A DNA stretch of 43,245 bases from Streptomyces hayashii (GTDB lineage Bacteria > Actinomycetota > Actinomycetes > Streptomycetales > Streptomycetaceae): positions 1-43,245 of the forward strand of contig NZ_JAHHIU010000120.1 of NCBI RefSeq assembly GCF_024539815.1. The letters are read 5' to 3'. Made by a program: the position numbers and the translations under genes. The notes beneath the pieces are model-generated. The model was not told where the DNA came from. It saw only the letters and a program-made list of their open reading frames with translations, and searched no databases. This document shows positions 34,701 to 42,112 of this stretch, piece after piece. The first letter of the stretch is position 1. Every line of letters starts with the position of its first letter.

Positions 34701-34796
34701 TCTCTTCCACCCGTGCGCTGAGGAACGGGCCGACGCCCCGGGATCATCGGTGATCCGTATTGACGGGTACGCCGCAGCAGGAGTACTCCCCTCCGT
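34693..34796 (-). promoter_or_regulatory. yybP-ykoY manganese riboswitch
   Basis: The minus strand reads CGGAGGGGAGTA at the 5' end, CCGTCAATACGG in the middle and GAGACCTCCG at the 3' end, closing P1 as CGGAGG/CCTCCG. These are the conserved L1 (GGGGAGUA), L3 (CGUCAAU) and closing (AGACCU) elements of the yybP-ykoY aptamer, which binds Mn2+ between the two loops. It lies 48 nt before terC, a family this riboswitch commonly controls. Confidence 0.88.
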
Positions 34797-34803
34797 GAGG
34801 AAA

Positions 34804-34833
34804 ACAGTACCCCAACCACCAAGAAAAGGTAAA
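34804..34833 (-). promoter_or_regulatory. promoter of the riboswitch-terC transcript
   Basis: On the minus strand TTTACC (34828-34833), 18 nt, TACTGT (34804-34809). Transcription would begin about 7 nt further on, right at the 5' end of the riboswitch P1 helix, which supports the assignment. The surrounding DNA is unusually AT-rich for this genome. Confidence 0.6.
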
Positions 34834-34837
34834 GCGA

Positions 34838-34856
34838 TTGGCAAAAGAAATGCCAA
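34838..34856. promoter_or_regulatory. TTGGCA-N7-TGCCAA inverted repeat upstream of the terC promoter
   Basis: A perfect 6-bp dyad with a 7-bp A-rich spacer lies just upstream of the -35. Its spacing and symmetry suit a dimeric regulator acting as activator, or a site for the end of the neighbouring TerD gene. The binding protein is unknown. Confidence 0.5.
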
Positions 34857-34875
34857 GTCTGCTGGTCAGGGGAGT

Positions 34876-36924
34876 TTACGAATACCTGGTACGCGCCCTC
34901 GCCACCTGTGCGAGGACCTGCTGGAGCACCTGGCTGCCGGGCGGCACGAGCGCCGGTTCATACGTCCAGGCATGACCGACCCAGGGGTCGGCGAGATGGT
35001 CCTCGGCCACCGGCGTCAGCCGCAGCAGCCCCCGCCACAGCGGATCCAGCAACGGACCGTAACCGCCGGCGTCCTCCCGGTCGGCGACCATCATCAGGTG
35101 CACCCCCACGGCGGGGCCCTCGTCCGCGAGGTAACGCAACTGCGTGACCGCCCGGTCGTCGAAACCGTGCGGGAAGTCGTTGACGACCAGAAGCTGCTGG
35201 GAGGTGTCGAACCCGGGCGGCAACGAGTCGGCCACTCCTCCGCGCACCGCCATCTGCACCAGGTCGACCCGTTCGGTGAGCTGTCCGAGGACCGACGCCA
35301 CGCCTGCCGCGCCCGCTGCCGGCGTGGCCGCGAGCACGCCGCTCTGCACCAGCGGCGCGAGCTCCCTGGCGCCCGAACCGGCCGGATCGACGACGTGCAC
35401 GGTGAACTCGTCCGCCGGATGCACTGCCAGCAGACGCGCGATGTGCGCCACTGCGGACTCCATCGCGAGGCGGCGCAGCTCGTGCGCGTCGACGAACGAA
35501 CCGTCGAACGAGCCCGGCCGACCGCTGTCGATCCACAGACCGCGTTCGAGCGGGAGCCGGACCAGCATCGGGATGCGCAGCGGATCGCTCTCGGGCAGAC
35601 GGAGGTCGCCCAGCCGTATGGCCATGGGCATCTCCATGGGCGCCCGGTAGGCGTGCCAGACGGGATTGTCCCAGCGTGCGAACGCCGCCGGCAGTGCAGG
35701 TTCGACCACGTCGGCCTCGGCGCCGAGCTGGACGAGATCCCGCTCCAGCGCCTCGCGTGCCTGGTCGACGAGCTGGATGCGCTTGGTCTGAGCCGCCTCC
35801 CGGGCCGTGTCGCCCTGTCCGCCGATCCGGCTGCGGGGGTCGGACAGGACCTGGTCGAGTTCCTTCTCCATCCGCGCGTCGGCGAAGTCGACGGCGCTGC
35901 GATATGCGGCCGTGCTGCGGGCCAGGTCCTCGAACATGCCCCAGACCTGGTTGTACAGCCGCTCCTCCATCGACCAGCCGGTCGCGTCGCCCGCGACGGG
36001 ATGTGGCGGCTGCCCGGGCTGCGCCGCGGGCGCCGCGGGCGGAGGCGGGGGTGGCGCCGCGTTCTGTCGACGCGGGTGGCTGTAGTCGATCGGTCCGCCG
36101 GGTGGCGCCGTCGGCGTCGACCGGGTGGCGTCCGGGTCCGCTGCCGGGGTACCCGCCGGAGTTCCCTGGCCCGGGGTGCCCTGCGGGTTGTGGACCGCCC
36201 CGTAAGGGTCGACCGCGCCGTGACCGCCCGGCGAGGCGCCGCCCGGTTGCGCGCCGCCCTGCTGGGCGCCGTACGGCGAGCCGCTCTGATCCGGGCCGAG
36301 CGCGGACGCGGCCGCCTGACGGGAGCGGTCCCCGTCGGCCGTACGCGACGGCGGGGCCGGAACCGAGCGGGCCAGGCCCTGAGCGACCGCCTCGTCGATG
36401 GCGGCCGCGAGCCGGTGCGCCTGCGGCAGCCCCTGGTCGGTGAGGAGTTCGGCCAGACCTCCTGCGTAGCCCTGGCCGACTGCGCGCACCTTCCAGGCGC
36501 CCTGCCGTCGGTACAGCTCCAGCGCGACGACCGCCGACTCCGCGTCCAGGCCCGTGATGGTGTACGAGGCGACCTCGGCCCCGTCAAGCCCGGTGACCGC
36601 GACGAAGGGAGCCGAGAGCGCGCCGAAGCTGACCGGCCCGCCGGCGCCGGGAGGCAGCGCGAGCAGCACGTCGACCCGGTGCACGGTCGCCGGCATGGCG
36701 TCCAGGTCCACCGCGAGGCGGTGGTCTGCGGCCGCCTGCCGGGAGACCTCCAGGCCGGGCAGTGTGGGCACCCCCGGGTGGGCCACCCACTCGACGCCGT
36801 GGATCCTGCCGCTCTCGTCCCCGAGCGTGGCAGCCGCCACGACCGGCCGGCCGGCCGAGACCCGGATCTCCAACCGGACCTGGGAGAGCGGGTGGTTCTG
36901 CCCCCGCACCAGCTCGGCCACCAT
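34876..36924 (-). CDS. TerD-domain protein fused to a degenerate FtsK-like domain
   Basis: A 682-residue protein in three parts: an N-terminal TerD-like beta-sandwich (about 1-180; GRIHGVEWVAHPG...VDVLLALPPGAGG...ELYRRQGAWKVRAVGQGYAGGL), a Pro/Gly/Gln-rich disordered linker (about 185-335) and a C-terminal region (about 340-682) resembling FtsK/HerA-type ATPases. In the last part LWIDSGRPGSFDGS occupies the P-loop place but lacks GKS/T, and LLVVNDFPHGF replaces the Walker B, while AVGVHLMMVADRED matches the following strand. It is therefore probably a non-hydrolysing homologue. Likely a cytoplasmic scaffold in a Ter stress system. ATG start with GGGGGGA 9 nt upstream, 59 bp after the smaller terD gene. 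Confidence 0.8.
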   Translation of the reverse strand: MVAELVRGQNHPLSQVRLEIRVSAGRPVVAAATLGDESGRIHGVEWVAHPGVPTLPGLEVSRQAAADHRLAVDLDAMPATVHRVDVLLALPPGAGGPVSFGALSAPFVAVTGLDGAEVASYTITGLDAESAVVALELYRRQGAWKVRAVGQGYAGGLAELLTDQGLPQAHRLAAAIDEAVAQGLARSVPAPPSRTADGDRSRQAAASALGPDQSGSPYGAQQGGAQPGGASPGGHGAVDPYGAVHNPQGTPGQGTPAGTPAADPDATRSTPTAPPGGPIDYSHPRRQNAAPPPPPPAAPAAQPGQPPHPVAGDATGWSMEERLYNQVWGMFEDLARSTAAYRSAVDFADARMEKELDQVLSDPRSRIGGQGDTAREAAQTKRIQLVDQAREALERDLVQLGAEADVVEPALPAAFARWDNPVWHAYRAPMEMPMAIRLGDLRLPESDPLRIPMLVRLPLERGLWIDSGRPGSFDGSFVDAHELRRLAMESAVAHIARLLAVHPADEFTVHVVDPAGSGARELAPLVQSGVLAATPAAGAAGVASVLGQLTERVDLVQMAVRGGVADSLPPGFDTSQQLLVVNDFPHGFDDRAVTQLRYLADEGPAVGVHLMMVADREDAGGYGPLLDPLWRGLLRLTPVAEDHLADPWVGHAWTYEPALVPPGSQVLQQVLAQVARARTRYS

Positions 36925-36983
36925 CGCCTGTCGTCCCCCCTGCGTCGCGTGTGGTGCGTCGTGTGCCGCTTGCCCGGGACCCG

Positions 36984-37562
36984 CTACAGCGCGGGCAGGA
37001 TCGCGGGCATCAGGTCCTGGAAGGTGCGGCCGTTGGCGGGCGTGCCGAGGGCCGTCATGTTCCAGCCACCGCCCACGCGGTGCACCTTCGCCATGATCTG
37101 GGCCGTGTAGGCGCCGCCGCCCGCGAGCGTGTAGCGCGCGAGCTCCTGGCCGTTGGTCTCGTCGACCAGACGGCAGAAGGCGTTCTGCACCTCCTGGAAG
37201 GTCTGGCCGGTGAAGGAGTTCACGGTGAAGACGATCTGGTCGATGTGGACCGGCACACGAGCGAGGTCCACGAGAATCGCCTCGTCGTCACCGCCCTGGC
37301 CGACACCGCCGACGAGGTTGTCGCCGGTGTGACGGACGGAGCCGTCGTCGCTCACCAGGTGGCGGAAGAAGACGACGTCGACCGGCTGCTTGTCCGCGAA
37401 CAGAACGGCCGAGGCGTCGAGGTCGATCTCCCGGGTCCGGGAGCCGAACAGGCCGCGCCGCGGGGCCGCCTGCCAGCCGAGACCCATGCGCACCGCGGTC
37501 AGGCTGCCCCCGTCGTTCTTCTGCAGACTGATGGCCTGACCCTTGGTCATGTTGACGGTCAC
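36984..37562 (-). CDS. TerD-family Ca2+-binding stress protein
   Basis: A 192-residue single-domain TerD (tellurium resistance/CABP) protein. Features are the N-terminal KGQAISLQKNDGGSLTAVRMGLGW strand pair, the acidic Ca2+-binding segment SDDGSVRHTGDNLVGGVGQGGDDEAI, and the C-terminal RYTLAGGGAYTAQIMAKVHRVGGGWNMTALG. TerD proteins bind Ca2+ and in Streptomyces affect development and stress tolerance; the molecular activity is unknown. GTG start with GAGGGGAA 7 nt upstream. First gene of a two-gene operon with the TerD-FtsK-like protein, behind a promoter resembling the DNA-damage motif. Confidence 0.92.
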   Translation of the reverse strand: MTVNMTKGQAISLQKNDGGSLTAVRMGLGWQAAPRRGLFGSRTREIDLDASAVLFADKQPVDVVFFRHLVSDDGSVRHTGDNLVGGVGQGGDDEAILVDLARVPVHIDQIVFTVNSFTGQTFQEVQNAFCRLVDETNGQELARYTLAGGGAYTAQIMAKVHRVGGGWNMTALGTPANGRTFQDLMPAILPAL

Positions 37563-37619
37563 GCGCTGATTCCCCTCTCGGACTGTCCCCTGTTGCCGCG
37601 GCCCCCGCGGTTGACCGAA

Positions 37620-37642
37620 ACACTACGCAAAGGCACTGACAC
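37620..37642 (-). promoter_or_regulatory. terD promoter resembling RecA-NDp
   Basis: On the minus strand GTGTCAGTGC, 7 nt, TAGTGT. It differs from the strict TTGTCRGTG-N8-TAnnnT pattern only in the first base. The -10 ends 57 nt before the terD start. Confidence 0.6.
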
Positions 37643-37746
37643 TGCCGTAGCCAGGCCCGCGATTTGTGTCGGTCTTGCAACACAGCGCGTGCCCGGCCCG
37701 GCCACAGCGACCGCACCCGCCCCGGCAGGTCGGTCCGGCCTCTGCG

Positions 37747-39891
37747 TCAGGCCAGTCCGGCCTCTCTCATCTGGCGCAGCTCCTTCTTCATCTCGGAGAC
37801 CTCGTCGCGGATCCGAGCGGCGACCTCGAACTGGAGGTCCGCCGCGGCGGCCCGCATACGCTCGGTCATCTCCTCGATCTGCTCGGCGAGTTCGGCCGCG
37901 GGACGATCGGTCGGGACCGCCGCCTCGGCCTTGCCCCTGGCCGCCTTGGACTTCGCGCCCTTGGCCGCCTTGTCGCCGAGGGAGGGCACCGGGGCCTTCG
38001 TGCCGCGGCCGTCCTTCTTCGCCCGGTAGCCGGATCCCAGCAGCTGCTCGGTGTCGACCTCCTCGCGGGCGATCTGGGCGACGATGTCGTTGATCTTCTT
38101 GCGGAGCGGCTGCGGGTCGATGCCGCGCGCCGTGTTGTAGGCGACCTGCTTCTCCCGGCGGCGGTTGGTCTCCTCGATGGCCCGCTCCATGCCCGGCGTG
38201 ATCTTGTCGGCGTACATGTGGACCTGACCGGAGACGTTGCGCGCCGCGCGGCCGATGGTCTGGATCAGCGAGGTGCCCGAGCGCAGGAAGCCCTCCTTGT
38301 CGGCGTCGAGAATCGCCACCAGGGACACCTCGGGCAGGTCAAGGCCCTCACGCAGCAGGTTGATGCCGACCAGGACGTCGAACTCGCCGGCGCGCAGTTC
38401 GCGCAGCAGCTCGATACGGCGCAGCGTGTCGACGTCACTGTGCAGGTAGCGCACCTGGATGCCGAGTTCCAGGAAGTAGTCCGTGAGGTCCTCGGCCATC
38501 TTCTTGGTGAGCGTGGTGACCAGGACGCGCTCGTCCTTCTCCACGCGCGTGCGGATCTCGTGCACCAGGTCGTCGATCTGGCCCTCGGTCGGCTTGACGA
38601 CGACTTCCGGGTCGATGAGGCCGGTGGGGCGGATGATCTGCTCCACGACGCCGTCCCCGCGCGAGAGCTCGTATTTGCCGGGCGTCGCCGACAGGTAGAC
38701 GGTCTGCCCGATGCGCTCCTGGAACTCCTCCCACTTCAGGGGACGGTTGTCGAGGGCGGAGGGCAGCCGGAAGCCGTGGTCGACGAGGGTCCGCTTACGG
38801 GAGGCGTCGCCCTCGTACATGGCGCCGATCTGGGGGACGGTGACATGGGACTCGTCGATGACGAGCAGGAAGTCGTCCGGGAAGTAGTCGAGCAGGGTGT
38901 TCGGCGGAGAGCCCGGCAGGCGGCCGTCGAAGTGCATCGAGTAGTTCTCGACGCCGGAGCAGGAGCCGATCTGGCGGAGCATCTCCAGGTCGTAGGTGGT
39001 GCGCATCCGCAGCCGCTGGGCCTCCAGCAGTTTGCCCTGCTTCTCCAGTTCGGCCAGGCGCTCGCCCAGTTCCTTCTCGATGTCGTTCGCGGCCCGCTCC
39101 AGGCGCTCGGGGCCCGCTACGTAGTGGGTCGCCGGGAAGATGTACAGCTGCTGGTCGTCGCTGATGATCTCGCCGGTGAGCGGGTGCAGGGTGGACAGGG
39201 CCTCGATCTCGTCGCCGAACATCTCGATGCGGACGGCGAGCTCCTCGTAGACCGGGAAGATCTCGATGGTGTCCCCGCGCACGCGGAAGGTGCCTCGGGT
39301 GAAGGCGAGGTCGTTGCGCGTGTACTGGATGTCGACGAAGCGCCGGAGCAGCTCGTCCCGGTCGAGCTCGTCACCGACCCGGAGGGGGACCATCCGGTCC
39401 ACGTACTCCTGCGGGGTGCCGAGGCCGTAGATGCAGGAGACCGAGGCGACCACGACGACGTCACGCCGGGTGAGCAACGAGTTGGTGGCGGAGTGACGCA
39501 GACGTTCGACCTCCTCGTTGATCGAGGAGTCCTTCTCGATGTAGGTGTCCGACTGCGGTACGTACGCCTCGGGCTGGTAGTAGTCGTAGTACGAGACGAA
39601 GTATTCGACCGCGTTGTTCGGAAGCAGTTCGCGGAACTCGTTCGCCAGCTGGGCGGCCAGGGTCTTGTTCGGCGCCATCACCAGGGTGGGGCGCTGGAGC
39701 TTCTCGATCATCCACGCGGTGGTCGCGGACTTTCCGGTGCCGGTCGCGCCGAGCAGGACGACGTCCTTCTCACCTGCTTCGACGCGCTTGGCCAGTTCGG
39801 CGATGGCCGCCGGCTGGTCGCCGCTGGGCTGATAGGGACTGACGACCTCGAAAGGCGCCACCGTGCGTTCGATGTGGGAAACGGGCCGCAT
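37747..39891 (-). CDS. uvrB: excinuclease ABC subunit B
   Basis: Helicase-like subunit that verifies damage and recruits UvrC in nucleotide excision repair. The 714 residues include Walker A GATGTGKS (48-55), the aromatic beta-hairpin that clamps DNA (SYYDYYQPEAYVPQSDTYIEKD, about 100-121), DESH in the Walker B position, QTIGRAARN as motif VI and a C-terminal UVR motif (LQFEVAARIRDEVSEMKKELRQM) that matches the one in UvrC. The ATG at 39891 follows a RecA-NDp -10 by 7 nt with no Shine-Dalgarno, so the mRNA is probably leaderless; the ORF start at 39921 would lie upstream of the transcription start. Confidence 0.98.
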   Translation of the reverse strand: MRPVSHIERTVAPFEVVSPYQPSGDQPAAIAELAKRVEAGEKDVVLLGATGTGKSATTAWMIEKLQRPTLVMAPNKTLAAQLANEFRELLPNNAVEYFVSYYDYYQPEAYVPQSDTYIEKDSSINEEVERLRHSATNSLLTRRDVVVVASVSCIYGLGTPQEYVDRMVPLRVGDELDRDELLRRFVDIQYTRNDLAFTRGTFRVRGDTIEIFPVYEELAVRIEMFGDEIEALSTLHPLTGEIISDDQQLYIFPATHYVAGPERLERAANDIEKELGERLAELEKQGKLLEAQRLRMRTTYDLEMLRQIGSCSGVENYSMHFDGRLPGSPPNTLLDYFPDDFLLVIDESHVTVPQIGAMYEGDASRKRTLVDHGFRLPSALDNRPLKWEEFQERIGQTVYLSATPGKYELSRGDGVVEQIIRPTGLIDPEVVVKPTEGQIDDLVHEIRTRVEKDERVLVTTLTKKMAEDLTDYFLELGIQVRYLHSDVDTLRRIELLRELRAGEFDVLVGINLLREGLDLPEVSLVAILDADKEGFLRSGTSLIQTIGRAARNVSGQVHMYADKITPGMERAIEETNRRREKQVAYNTARGIDPQPLRKKINDIVAQIAREEVDTEQLLGSGYRAKKDGRGTKAPVPSLGDKAAKGAKSKAARGKAEAAVPTDRPAAELAEQIEEMTERMRAAAADLQFEVAARIRDEVSEMKKELRQMREAGLA

Positions 39892-39898
39892 GCCATCC

Positions 39899-39921
39899 AC
39901 CGTACGACTCCCCACTGACAA
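39899..39921 (-). promoter_or_regulatory. RecA-NDp damage promoter of uvrB, leaderless
   Basis: On the minus strand TTGTCAGTGG, 7 nt, TACGGT, a perfect motif match identical in both boxes to the MFS and ogt promoters. The -10 is followed by 7 nt and then the ATG of uvrB. Confidence 0.88.
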
Positions 39922-40036
39922 CGCGGTCCGATCAGGGCTTTCTCGGACTTCGCCCCGGTCCGGCGGAGACGGGGCTCCGCGGTCGTGCGGGATGCGCGGC
40001 GGGTCGTCGGCGCCGCGGGGTGCGCGGCTCAGCGGC

Positions 40037-40906
40037 TCAGCGGTTCTGCGGGGTGCGGGACGACTCGTGGTACGTCACCCTCCGGCGGCTGCGGAACTGG
40101 GAGCGCCGTGACGAGTGCGGGGCCGGGGGGTGTGCGGGTACGCCGGGCTTGTGCTCGGCGGGGGTCCAGTCGGGACTGCCCATGACCATCAGCGGGTCGA
40201 ACATCACGACGACCCCGGCGAGGCAGAGGAAGGCGAGGGGGCCGATCAGCATCGGCGCGAGGAGGGCGGCCGGCGAGTCGCCCGCGGTCGGCGTCTCGGT
40301 GGTGTGCAGGTGGACGCTCAGGGCGGTCATGCCGGTGTAGTGCATGCCGGTGACGGCCAGGCCCATGACCAGGCTGGCGCCCACGCTCCACAGAAAGCCC
40401 CTGACCTGCCCCGCGGCCCACAGCGCGGCGGTGGCGGCGACCATCGCTATGACGACGGAGGCGCCCACGGTGAACGTGTTGTATTCGAGATCGCCGTTGA
40501 AGCGCATCCCCGCCATGCCCAGGTAGTGCATCGAGGCGATGCCCAGGCCGGTGATCGTGCCTCCCGTGAAGAGCGCGGTCCCCGTCGCGCCCTTGTAGCC
40601 CACTATGAAGATCCCGACGCCCACCATGACGATGGCGACGCCCAGGCTCGCGTACGTCGTCGGTTTGTCGTAGTGGATCGGGGCGCCTTCGACCGTGAAG
40701 CCGATCATCGCGATGAAGTGCATGGTCCAGATGCCGGAGCCGATGGCCGCCGAGCCGAGAGCGAGCCATCCCGGGCGCCAGGAGTGGGCGACGAGCATGG
40801 CTCTGGTGGTGCAGCGCAGACCGAGAGCGCCGCCGAGGCAGGCCATGAGGTAGGCCACCAGCGGTGTGACGAGTCCGTAGCTGAAACCGTCGACCGTGCC
40901 TTGCAT
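40037..40906 (-). CDS. MHYT-domain membrane sensor without output domain
   Basis: A 289-residue protein with about seven transmembrane helices and three MHYT-type motifs: WTMHFIAMIGF, SMHYLGMAGM and GMHYTGMTAL. The family is proposed to bind copper and to sense diatomic gases (O2, CO, NO) at the outer membrane face. Most described members carry GGDEF/EAL or kinase domains, whereas here the protein ends in a short Arg/Ser-rich cytoplasmic tail (HSSRRSQFRSRRR), so it must signal through a partner or act otherwise. The ATG at 40906 is chosen because helix 1 follows directly and AAGGG lies upstream. Divergent from the phosphodiesterase gene; no obvious partner. Confidence 0.85.
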   Translation of the reverse strand: MQGTVDGFSYGLVTPLVAYLMACLGGALGLRCTTRAMLVAHSWRPGWLALGSAAIGSGIWTMHFIAMIGFTVEGAPIHYDKPTTYASLGVAIVMVGVGIFIVGYKGATGTALFTGGTITGLGIASMHYLGMAGMRFNGDLEYNTFTVGASVVIAMVAATAALWAAGQVRGFLWSVGASLVMGLAVTGMHYTGMTALSVHLHTTETPTAGDSPAALLAPMLIGPLAFLCLAGVVVMFDPLMVMGSPDWTPAEHKPGVPAHPPAPHSSRRSQFRSRRRVTYHESSRTPQNR

Positions 40907-41048
40907 GCGCGGTTGCCCTTCGCCTCGCCCTGTTGCTGGATCTTCGAATACGCGCCCGCCCACGACCGCCGGGCGCGGTCAAGGCTGAGAGAGAGTATGA
41001 CTCCCACCGGAATGGTCGAACGATTTTCCGGCAAAGAAACACGGCCTT

Positions 41049-41064
41049 GCCGCACATGTGCGGC
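41049..41064. repeat. 16-bp palindrome GCCGCACATGTGCGGC
   Basis: A perfect palindrome in the 275-bp divergent gap between the MHYT and phosphodiesterase genes, an operator-like symmetric site about 120 bp from both starts. The binding protein is unknown. Confidence 0.5.
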
Positions 41065-41181
41065 ACTGGTGAGGGGCCGCGGAGGCTCCCGTTCCTCCTG
41101 TGGCCGTCGTGCGGTCCCCCGCCGTCGACTCTCTGCTGTCAGAGTGGGTCCGTAGGTGATCGCTCGACGCGAGGAGTACGC

Positions 41182-42054
41182 ATGCACGCACGCGTAGTCG
41201 CCGCCACGGCCGCCGCGGTCCTGGGCTGCGTCGCCCTTCTGCCACCCGTTCGCGACGTCAGGGCGGGCGCAGCCGTCCGGCCCTCGGTGATCGCTCACCG
41301 GGGCGCGTCCGCCTACGCCCCGGAGAACACCCTCGACGCCGTCGACAAGGCCGCCTCCATGGGCATCCTCTGGCTGGAGAACGACGTCCAGCGCACCAAG
41401 GACGGCGAGCTCGTGGTGATCCACGACGAGACCCTCCGCCGCACGACTGACGCCGAGGAGGTCTTTCCCGGCCGTGCCCCGTGGAAGGTGAAGGACTTCA
41501 CCGGGGCCGAGATCGCGCGGCTCGACGCGGGCAGCTGGTTCGGCGCCGCCTACAGGGGCGCGCGCGTGCCGACGCTCAAGGCCTACCTCGACCGGGCCGA
41601 GCACCACCGTCAGAAGCTGCTCCTGGAGGTCAAGAACCCCGAGCTGTATCCGGGCATCGAGCAGCAGATCCTCAAGGTGCTGAGCAACGAGGGCTGGCTG
41701 GACCGGCGCCATCTCACCAACCGGCTGATCGTGCAGAGCTTCAGCGCCCCCAGCCTGCTCACCGTGCACAGGCTGAAGCCGGGGGTCCGGACAGGGCTGC
41801 TCGGCACGCCTGCCGCACGGGACCTGGGCCGCTACGCCGGTTACACCGATCTGATCAACCCCTCGCACACCACGCTGTCCTCGGCCTACGTGGACGCCGT
41901 GCACGCGCTGAGCGGACCGCACGGCACGCCCATGCGGGTCTTCGTCTGGACCGTCGACGACGCCGCGACCGCCCGGGCCGTCGCCGGATACGGCGTCGAC
42001 GGCGTCATCACCGACAAGGCGGACGTGGTCCGGCGCGCCCTGTACGGGTACTAG
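41182..42054 (+). CDS. secreted glycerophosphodiester phosphodiesterase
   Basis: A 290-residue GDPD-family enzyme that releases glycerol-3-phosphate from glycerophosphodiesters such as deacylated phospholipids or teichoic acid fragments, outside the cell. An N-terminal signal peptide (MHARVVAATAAAVLGCVALLPPVRDVRAGA) precedes the TIM-barrel domain. Active-site residues visible are His in IAHRGAS, ENT, the metal-binding LENDV and HDETL, and later LLLEVKNP and the C-terminal VFVWTVDD. GAGGAG lies 5 nt before the ATG. I recall a related S. coelicolor gene (glpQ2, SCO1968) being PhoP-controlled, but I find no clear PHO box here. Confidence 0.93.
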   Translation: MHARVVAATAAAVLGCVALLPPVRDVRAGAAVRPSVIAHRGASAYAPENTLDAVDKAASMGILWLENDVQRTKDGELVVIHDETLRRTTDAEEVFPGRAPWKVKDFTGAEIARLDAGSWFGAAYRGARVPTLKAYLDRAEHHRQKLLLEVKNPELYPGIEQQILKVLSNEGWLDRRHLTNRLIVQSFSAPSLLTVHRLKPGVRTGLLGTPAARDLGRYAGYTDLINPSHTTLSSAYVDAVHALSGPHGTPMRVFVWTVDDAATARAVAGYGVDGVITDKADVVRRALYGY

Positions 42055-42083
42055 CCGGGCGCCGGCAGCGACGTCCCGGGGCG

Positions 42084-42106
42084 TTGTCAGTGGGTGGTCG
42101 TACGGT
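42084..42106 (+). promoter_or_regulatory. RecA-NDp damage promoter of ogt, leaderless
   Basis: TTGTCAGTGG, 7 nt, TACGGT, a perfect match. The -10 is followed by 6 nt and then the ATG, with no Shine-Dalgarno, so the message is probably leaderless like that of uvrB. Confidence 0.88.
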
Positions 42107-42112
42107 GGGCGC

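Noticed and set aside
40980..41181. PHO boxes upstream of the glycerophosphodiesterase
   Set aside because: No pair of 11-bp GTTCACC-like direct repeats could be found.
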